This document shows, one piece after another, positions 58,810 to 64,000 of a stretch of 64,000 nt of DNA (the stretch's first letter is position 1; each line of letters begins with the position of its first letter). Under the pieces are notes generated by a model. It was not told where the DNA came from and did not search any database. It worked only from the letters and a program-made list of their open reading frames with translations. Origin of the DNA: Actinomycetales bacterium Actino_02 (GTDB lineage Bacteria > Actinomycetota > Actinomycetes > Propionibacteriales > Propionibacteriaceae); contig LUYM01000006.1 in the NCBI GenBank assembly GCA_001603275.1, forward strand, positions 355,674-419,673, read 5' to 3'. The position numbers and the translations under genes are program-made.

Positions 58810-60081
58810 TCAGGCGGCGAGCGGGTCGCTGGCGGCGATCGGCCCGGGACAGGAAGAGGTCGCCCGGGTGGAGCGCCACAGGACCACGGTGGCTGCGCCG
58901 ATCACCACCGCACCCAGCCAGTAGGGCGCAGTGTGGCTGAGCGAGGCGTACAGCCAGCCGGCCAGCAGCGGCCCGAGCATCTGCGTCACCGAGCCCAGCG
59001 AGCTGAAGGCTCCGGCCAGCCAGCCCTGCTCGGAGGCGTCGACCGCAGTGGAGAGCATCCCCTCCAGGGCGGCGGTCTGCGCGCCTTGACTGGCCCCGAA
59101 CAACAGAGCTGCGCTCCCGAACAGCGCCGCCGACGGCACAAAGGTGGCGGTCATGGCCAGGCCGATGCAGCCGATCAGCTGGCCGAGCATGCCGGCAATC
59201 ACCACTCCTCGATCGCCCATCAGTCGGATCAGCAGGCCCAGCAGCCCGCCCTGGATGACGATGTCGGTAACCCCGATTCCCGAGGTGAGCAGGCCGACCT
59301 GGGTCGGGCCCCAGTTCAACGTGTCCAGGGCCAGCACCGAGAAGTTGTTCACGAAGAACGCGAACGGAAGGCTGATCAGAGCGAACCCGATCAGCAGGGC
59401 ACGCAGCTCGCGGCGGGCGAAGGCGTCTTTCACGATGGTGAACGGTTGCAGGTTGATCAGCTTCACCGACGTGATCCGGTTCTCCGGCCGGTGGGTTTCG
59501 GGCAACGCGACGGCGGCCAGGACGCCGACCACGAGGGCGATGGCTGCCGTCACGAACACCGGAGCGTTGAGGTCGAGCTGGGCCAGCAGACCGCCGGCGG
59601 CCGGCCCGATCATGAAGCCGACCCCGGACAGGGCGCCCAGCATCCCGTAACGCTTGGCGCGGTCCTCTGGTGGGGTGATGTCGGCCAGGTAGGCGAACAG
59701 GACCGGCATGTCACCGGCGGTGAGCCCGTCGATGATCCGGGACAGCAGCAACACCCAGATGGCACCACCGATACCGAACAGCAGGTAACCAACCGCCGAG
59801 CCCAGCACCGAGATGATCAGGACGGGCTTGCGTCCATAGCGATCCGACAGCACGCCGAGCGCGGGGGCCGCCAGGAAGGCGCACAGGGCGTACACCGACT
59901 CGAGAATGCCGACCCACAGCGCCAGATTGGTGCCGCCGGGCAGATAGCGCTGGACCACGAAGGGCAGGACCGGAATGACGATGGTCATGCCCATCGTGGC
60001 CAGGAAGCTGATCGCGATCAGCAGCGGCCAGGCACGTTTGGCGACGCCGGTCGGTGCCGGCGAGACGGATTGATTGGTCAT
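58810..60081 (-). CDS. MFS drug-efflux-type transporter (TetA/DHA1-like)
   Basis: A 423-residue transporter with 12 predicted helices. It has motif A GVLSDRYGRKPVL and starts RAWPLLIAISFLATMGMTIVIPVLPFVV, with the TetA-like DITPPEDRAKRYGMLGALSGVGFMIGP motif C region. It probably exports a drug or metabolite by proton antiport. It lies 81 bp after marR on the same strand, so it is likely repressed by it. AAGGA precedes the ATG by 7 nt. Confidence 0.9.
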   Translation of the reverse strand: MTNQSVSPAPTGVAKRAWPLLIAISFLATMGMTIVIPVLPFVVQRYLPGGTNLALWVGILESVYALCAFLAAPALGVLSDRYGRKPVLIISVLGSAVGYLLFGIGGAIWVLLLSRIIDGLTAGDMPVLFAYLADITPPEDRAKRYGMLGALSGVGFMIGPAAGGLLAQLDLNAPVFVTAAIALVVGVLAAVALPETHRPENRITSVKLINLQPFTIVKDAFARRELRALLIGFALISLPFAFFVNNFSVLALDTLNWGPTQVGLLTSGIGVTDIVIQGGLLGLLIRLMGDRGVVIAGMLGQLIGCIGLAMTATFVPSAALFGSAALLFGASQGAQTAALEGMLSTAVDASEQGWLAGAFSSLGSVTQMLGPLLAGWLYASLSHTAPYWLGAVVIGAATVVLWRSTRATSSCPGPIAASDPLAA

Positions 60082-60162
60082 GGTGAGTCCTTTCTGAGGG
60101 CGCGCGACAGCGTCTGGGCGCGTCGCAGCGCCAAGCGAGATGGGTTGTGTGGGTGAGGAAGG

Positions 60163-60603
60163 TCAGTCGGTGGCGAGCTGATCGATCGCGCCGAGCAGCG
60201 ACTTCAGCTGTTTGCGTTGCTCGATCGTCAGATTGCTGAGGTCGAGGCGACTCTCGGCGTGGGCGTGCGCCTCATAGCGTTCGACGAGGTTGCGGCCCTT
60301 GGCGGTGACCCGAAGGATCTTGCGCCGCGAGTCGGACGGGTCGGGCTGTCGTTGGATCCAGCCGTCGGCCTCGAGCCCGTTGACCAGGGCGGAGACGCTG
60401 GCCGGGCGGGCTCCGGTGAGGTCGGAGATCTCCCGGGCGATCACCCCGGTCGATTCCCTTCCGGCGATGTAGCCGACGATCCGGGCTTGATGCGGAGTCA
60501 GTCCGCCCAGATCGACGCCGCCGTTGCGGAAGTCTCCGCGCTGGCGCTGGCGTCGCGCGATCCGGATGATCAACTCCGTGATCTCGTTCTCCAGGTCAGC
60601 CAT
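60163..60603 (-). CDS. MarR-family transcriptional regulator
   Basis: A 146-residue winged-helix regulator: LTPHQARIVGYIAG, then the recognition helix GARPASVSALVNGLEADGWIQRQPDPSDSRRKILRVTAKG with the conserved D-x-R-wing. It precedes an MFS efflux gene, a standard MarR-pump pair, and its promoter carries an inverted repeat between the -35 and -10 elements, so it is probably autorepressed and released by the pump substrate. Confidence 0.93.
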   Translation of the reverse strand: MADLENEITELIIRIARRQRQRGDFRNGGVDLGGLTPHQARIVGYIAGRESTGVIAREISDLTGARPASVSALVNGLEADGWIQRQPDPSDSRRKILRVTAKGRNLVERYEAHAHAESRLDLSNLTIEQRKQLKSLLGAIDQLATD

Positions 60604-60610
60604 AGCCAGA

Positions 60611-60660
60611 ACTCTAGATCGTTAGGAATCTAACAGTCAAGTTTCTAATCATTAGGAATC
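60611..60660 (-). promoter_or_regulatory. marR promoter with two operator-like repeats
   Basis: On the minus strand, -35 TTGACT (60640-60635) and -10 TAGAGT (60616-60611) are separated by 18 bp. GTTAGATTCCTAAC (plus-strand 60621-60634) fills this spacer. A second element, CTAATCATTAG at 60645-60655, sits upstream of the -35. TTAGGAATC recurs at 60622 and 60652, a 30-bp spacing, so two dimers could bind on the same face. Confidence 0.75.
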
Positions 60661-60700
60661 GAATGATCTGATGGCGCTGCCGACGCACCGGTCCGACTGC

Positions 60701-61642
60701 TCAGCGGCCGACCAGTGCCCGCAGGAAGAACGCCAGGTTCGCCGGACGCTCAGCCAAGCGGCGGATGAAGTAGCCCCACCAGTCGGTACCGTACGGGACG
60801 TACACCCGGACGGTCTGGCCGGCGGCGGCTAGGCGGCGCTGCTCGTCGGTGCGGATGCCGTAGAGCATCTGGATCTCGTAGTCGCCCATGCCGCGCCCGG
60901 CGGCCGAGGCCAGCTCGGGGATCGCCGCGATCAGCTCAGGGTCGTGGGTGGCCAGCATCGGCAACCCGGCCCCAGCCATCAGCACCCGGGTGCAGGCCAG
61001 GTAGGAGGCGGAGACCTCTTCGCGGGTCTGATGGGCGACCTCGGACGGCTCGGCGTAGGCGCCCTTGCACAAGCGAATCCGGGAGCCCTCGCCGTTCAGG
61101 ACGGCGACATCCTCGATCGTCCGGTGCAGGTAGGCCTGGAGCACTCCGGCGGTGCCCGGGAAGTCCCGGCGCAACTCGGCGAGGATTCCCAGGGTCGTGT
61201 CGGTGGTGGTGTGGTCCTCGGCGTCCACGGTCACGGTGGTGCCGACGTTCTGGGCGGCCGCGCAAATGGCCCGGGCATTGGCCAGCGCGATCCGCCGACC
61301 GTCGGGCAGGCCGATGCCCAGCGCGGTCAGTTTCACCGAGACCTCGGCGACCTTCGTCAGGCCGGCCTCGTCCAGAGCAGCGAGCAGTTGCAGGTACGCA
61401 TCGCGGATCGCGGCGGCGTCCGCCTCGCTGGTGGTGTCCTCGCCGAGATGATCGATGGTTGCCAACAGTCCGTCGGCGGCCAGGGCTCGCACCGCGGCCA
61501 GGCATTCGGCGACGGTTTCGCCCGGCACGAAGCGGCGGACCACCGCAGCCGTGATCGGCACCTTCACCGCCATCCGGCGGGCTCGGTCACTGCGAGCCAG
61601 CCCGAGCAGTGGGCCGCGCAGCAGGGTTCCGAGAATGCTCAT
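60701..61642 (-). CDS. Proline dehydrogenase
   Basis: A 313-residue monofunctional PRODH barrel that oxidises proline to pyrroline-5-carboxylate with FAD. Signatures are VSVKLTALG, TVTVDAEDHTTTD, IRLCKGAYAEP, and the C-terminal WWGYFIRRLAERPANLAFF (the Y-x-x-R-R-x-x-E-R-P-x-N motif). The ATG at 61642 follows GGAGG. No P5C dehydrogenase is present nearby. Confidence 0.92.
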   Translation of the reverse strand: MSILGTLLRGPLLGLARSDRARRMAVKVPITAAVVRRFVPGETVAECLAAVRALAADGLLATIDHLGEDTTSEADAAAIRDAYLQLLAALDEAGLTKVAEVSVKLTALGIGLPDGRRIALANARAICAAAQNVGTTVTVDAEDHTTTDTTLGILAELRRDFPGTAGVLQAYLHRTIEDVAVLNGEGSRIRLCKGAYAEPSEVAHQTREEVSASYLACTRVLMAGAGLPMLATHDPELIAAIPELASAAGRGMGDYEIQMLYGIRTDEQRRLAAAGQTVRVYVPYGTDWWGYFIRRLAERPANLAFFLRALVGR

Positions 61643-61738
61643 CGTGCCTCCAGATCAGGGGCCGCTCGTCAATGACGGCCTTGACTAGGGCTAGCACGTC
61701 CGTGGTCGGCCGGTCAAAATCCCCGAGCCGATCAGCGG

Positions 61739-62218
61739 CTACGCCAGGGGCTCGGTGAGGTCGGCGATGGTGGCGTCCAATGCTGCCATCGCCGCGGACG
61801 CGTCCAGCGCCACTGCGGCACCGTGCTCGCCAGCACCGAGGCTCACCTCGCCGGGTCCGATCCGCTCATCGGCGTACACCGGCCAGGCGTGGCTGGCCCC
61901 GAACGGGGTGATCGTGCCGCGTTCGTAGCCGGTCACGGCCAGCGCGGTGGCGGCGTTCGGCATCGAGATCCGGTTCACGCCGAGCAGAGCGCGCAGCTTG
62001 GGCCAGGAGATCTCCCGATCTCCGGGGACCAGGACGAACAGGTAGTCGTCCTCGGCGCGGCGCACCACCAGGGTCTTGATGATCTGGGCCGGCGTGACGC
62101 CGCGCACCGCTGCAGCTTCGGCCAGTGAAGAGACTCGGCCATGCCGCACCACGCGATAGCTCAGGCCCAGCGCCTTCAGCGACGCCTCGGCCGGAGCCTC
62201 AGTTGTGGAGGTACTCAA
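61739..62218 (-). CDS. YbaK/ProX-family aminoacyl-tRNA deacylase
   Basis: A 159-residue YbaK-fold protein. VVRHGRVSSLAEAAAVRGVTPAQIIKTLVVR carries the conserved lysine of the Cys-tRNA(Pro) or Ala-tRNA(Pro) editing enzymes, with ISMPNAATALAVTGYERGTITPFG in the pocket. It removes mischarged amino acids from tRNA. The TTG start at 62218 gives a 20-bp overlap with the upstream CBS gene; no ATG or GTG is available further downstream before the domain. Confidence 0.82.
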   Translation of the reverse strand: MSTSTTEAPAEASLKALGLSYRVVRHGRVSSLAEAAAVRGVTPAQIIKTLVVRRAEDDYLFVLVPGDREISWPKLRALLGVNRISMPNAATALAVTGYERGTITPFGASHAWPVYADERIGPGEVSLGAGEHGAAVALDASAAMAALDATIADLTEPLA

Positions 62219-62627
62219 GCAGGTGGTTCCGTTCGTCGGTGAGCTGATCGATCCGGTACTTCACCACATCACCGATCGAGATGATCGCGGCAAGGGTGCC
62301 ATTCTCGACCACCGGAAGATGCCGGATCCGCGAGTAGGTCATCGTGTGAGCCGCATCCTCGAGCTTCTGGTCAAGGTCAGCGGTGACCACCTTGGTCGTC
62401 ATGATCGCCGACACCGGTTGGCTGAGCACGTCTGCGCCATCCCTGGCCAGCCACCGGACGACGTCCCGCTCGGTGACGATGCCGTCGATGGCCCGCCCGT
62501 CGGCGCTGACCACTACGGCTCCAATGTTGTGCTGGGCCAGCAGTTCGACCAGCTCAGCCACGGTTGCCTGGCCGGCGATGGTGACCACCGCCGTCCCCTT
62601 CGTTCGAACTACGTCGCCAATGTTCAT
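62199..62627 (-). CDS. Two-CBS-domain protein
   Basis: A 142-residue protein made of a Bateman module: CBS1 (about 8-65, TVAELVELLAQHNIGAVVVSADG.AIDGIVTERDVVRWLARDG) and CBS2 (about 75-130, DAAHTMTYSRIRHLPVVENGTLAAIISIGDVV). It binds an adenine nucleotide or similar and probably regulates another protein. It overlaps the deacylase gene, so the two are cotranscribed. Confidence 0.9.
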   Translation of the reverse strand: MNIGDVVRTKGTAVVTIAGQATVAELVELLAQHNIGAVVVSADGRAIDGIVTERDVVRWLARDGADVLSQPVSAIMTTKVVTADLDQKLEDAAHTMTYSRIRHLPVVENGTLAAIISIGDVVKYRIDQLTDERNHLLEYLHN

Positions 62628-62688
62628 GCAATCGAGGCTAGGCCGAGGTGTGGACGCTGGCTAGAGCCCACCGGTGGGACAACTGCCC

Positions 62689-63351
62689 CTAACCCAGTCG
62701 GCTCACCAGCTCGACGGTCAGCTCATCCAGGCTAGTCAGTACGGCATCGGCGAGGTTGAGGGCGCTCGCCGGCGGTGGATTGAAGTGCGGCGGAACGGCG
62801 ATCACGGCCATCCCGGCGGCTTTCGCGGCCAGTATTCCGTTGTGGGCGTCCTCGACGGCCACGGCCCGGCCGGGTTCGACACCGAGTCGCCGGCAGGCTT
62901 CCAGATAGACGTCGGGAGCGGGCTTCCCCGCTCCGCCGAGTTCCTCGGTGCTCACGGTCGTCGCGAACACCTCGCTCAGGCCGAGGACGTCAACGGCGGT
63001 ATTGATCAGCACGCGCGGCGACGAGCTGGCCAGCCCGACCGGCCACTTCGCCTGCATCCGGTGCACCGCCTCGATCGCGCCCGGCAGCACCTGGACCCCG
63101 TCGCGATAGTGCTGCAGCATGCCGGCGATGGTGCGCTGGGCGAGCTCGTCCGTTGTGCCCGGAAAGCCGACCACTTCGCTCAGGTACGCCGACCACTGCT
63201 GCGTCGACATCCCCATCATCGCCCGGCTGGCATCCTCGGGCCAGACGATCCCGTCCTCGGCCGCCATCTCCCGGCGGACCAGATCCCATAGGTGTTCGGT
63301 GTCGGTCAGGGTCCCGTCCAGGTCGAAGATCACCGCGCGCATGTTCCTCAT
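62689..63351 (-). CDS. HAD-family phosphatase (beta-phosphoglucomutase-like)
   Basis: A 220-residue HAD hydrolase: motif I FDLDGTLTDTE (nucleophile Asp), motif II LASSSPR, motif III lysine in GGAGKPAPDVYLEA, and motif IV VAVEDAHNGILAAKAAGM. The cap region is alpha-helical, as in the phosphoglucomutase/sugar-phosphatase group. Substrate unknown. It is divergent from the truncated hydrolase gene, 41 bp away. Confidence 0.88.
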   Translation of the reverse strand: MRNMRAVIFDLDGTLTDTEHLWDLVRREMAAEDGIVWPEDASRAMMGMSTQQWSAYLSEVVGFPGTTDELAQRTIAGMLQHYRDGVQVLPGAIEAVHRMQAKWPVGLASSSPRVLINTAVDVLGLSEVFATTVSTEELGGAGKPAPDVYLEACRRLGVEPGRAVAVEDAHNGILAAKAAGMAVIAVPPHFNPPPASALNLADAVLTSLDELTVELVSRLG

Positions 63352-63392
63352 TGTTCCGGACCGGCCCTTGAGCGCTGATTAGCATCGAGGGC

Positions 63393-64000
63393 GTGGACGG
63401 ACGAGTCCGCGAAACGCTCGCGTCGGGGCTGCGTGTTTCGCGACCGGATGCTCGCCTCCAGGCCTACCGGCTGCATCCGGTCGCGCAGCCGCCGCTGGAG
63501 GCGTTGGTCGCCATGCCGACCCAGCCGAGCGGGTTGTTGTTCCACTTTCCCGGTTTCAACGTTCCCCTCGGGCCCTGGGAGGCGCTGCGGTGCACGACCT
63601 TGGCTGCCGCGACCGGTCTGGCCGTGGTCGCGATCGAGCTGCCCGGCCTGAGCCGCCTCGGTCACCGCTTGCCTGATCCGGTGCGCCGCGATCTGCGCGA
63701 CGGACGGGTGGGCAGTTGGGCTGAGCTGAGTCTGACCTATCTGTGGCTGGCGGCCGCTGAGGCCGGCATCGACGGGCTGCCGGTGCGGCTGCTGTCCGGC
63801 TTCTCCACGGGCTGCAGCGTGGCCGTTGCGGCGCATCGGCAGCTGGGGGTCGAGGCGGGCTTGAGCCTGATCGAGCCGGTCTCGCTGGGCTCACGCTCGT
63901 TGGTCGCCCTGGAGGCTGCCAACCTGGCTGACCTGGCTCGGTTGCCGCGGGCGCTGATCGGGAACCGTGACTGGGTCGCCCAGGAGTGGCGACGGCAGCT
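63393..64000 (+). CDS. Alpha/beta-hydrolase-like protein, cut by the window end
   Basis: An open frame without a stop to position 64000, so only the first 202 or so codons are visible. GTG start at 63393 after GAGGGC. Segment LLFHFPGFNVPLGPWEAL is an oxyanion-loop-like region, and LLSGFSTGCSVAVAA is a G-x-S-x-G nucleophile elbow, so a lipase/esterase fold is likely. The catalytic Asp and His would lie beyond the edge. Third positions are GC-rich, supporting a real gene. Confidence 0.7.
   Translation, partial: MDGRVRETLASGLRVSRPDARLQAYRLHPVAQPPLEALVAMPTQPSGLLFHFPGFNVPLGPWEALRCTTLAAATGLAVVAIELPGLSRLGHRLPDPVRRDLRDGRVGSWAELSLTYLWLAAAEAGIDGLPVRLLSGFSTGCSVAVAAHRQLGVEAGLSLIEPVSLGSRSLVALEAANLADLARLPRALIGNRDWVAQEWRRQ

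Overview
The window is high-GC actinobacterial DNA with densely packed genes and many 1-8 nt start/stop overlaps. Several features suggest a Propionibacteriaceae-like organism: a succinyl-CoA:acetate/propionate-type CoA-transferase, a pyruvate phosphate dikinase, a methylmalonate-semialdehyde-type dehydrogenase, a fused RmlC-RmlD and a class E sortase. This is inference from gene content; there is no rRNA or other phylogenetic marker here.

Layout. (1) 0.2-12 kb is mixed: UDP-glucose dehydrogenase, two tandem small secreted four-cysteine proteins, a DUF222/HNH (13E12-type) protein with a LexA-like and a DnaA-box-like site upstream, a repeat-rich stretch (4.16-4.70 kb), a VanZ-like protein, a membrane-anchored protein with a coupled mini-ORF, an acyltransferase, the CoA-transferase, a GT87 glycosyltransferase and a DUF1015 protein. 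(2) 12.2-42.4 kb is a large Wzx/Wzy-type exopolysaccharide locus. It has two initiating glycosylphosphotransferases, two Wzz/BY-kinase proteins, two low-molecular-weight tyrosine phosphatases, a full dTDP-rhamnose pathway (RmlA, RmlB, RmlC-RmlD fusion), four glycosyltransferases, a flippase and a polymerase/ligase. It also holds a CDP-alcohol module (cytidylyltransferase, glycosyltransferase, CDP-alcohol phosphatidyltransferase) facing two oxidoreductase-like genes. ppdK sits in the middle of this locus. The locus ends with three exported proteins: a beta-helix protein with a carbohydrate-binding-like domain, a lipoprotein, and a 1.25-kb-residue-scale propeller/LamG/PKD exoprotein. (3) 42.4-52.5 kb carries deoC, a GlxA-type AraC regulator, two lipid-linked-sugar glycosyltransferases, an OmpR/HK two-component system, a class E sortase with a 54-residue membrane partner, a further GT2, acylphosphatase and a phosphoribosyltransferase. 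(4) 52.6-58.6 kb is a five-gene amine-catabolism operon (FAD oxidase, cupin, two aldehyde dehydrogenases, class III aminotransferase). (5) 58.8-64 kb carries a MarR-MFS efflux pair with a readable operator, proline dehydrogenase, a YbaK-type deacylase, a CBS protein, a HAD phosphatase and an alpha/beta-hydrolase-like gene cut by the window end.

How it fits together. Ugd and the Rml enzymes supply UDP-glucuronate and dTDP-rhamnose. The two glycosylphosphotransferases start repeat units on undecaprenyl phosphate, GT2/GT4 enzymes extend them, Wzx flips and Wzy polymerises them, and the kinase/phosphatase pairs would set chain length and export. The CDP-alcohol module could add a phospho-polyol. 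The most unusual signals outside genes are a short palindromic repeat family at the gaps between convergent genes (10.64, 58.64 and, degenerate, 19.08 kb), a second stem-loop repeat family at 4.35-4.70 kb, and a MarR operator lying exactly between the -35 and -10 elements of its own promoter.
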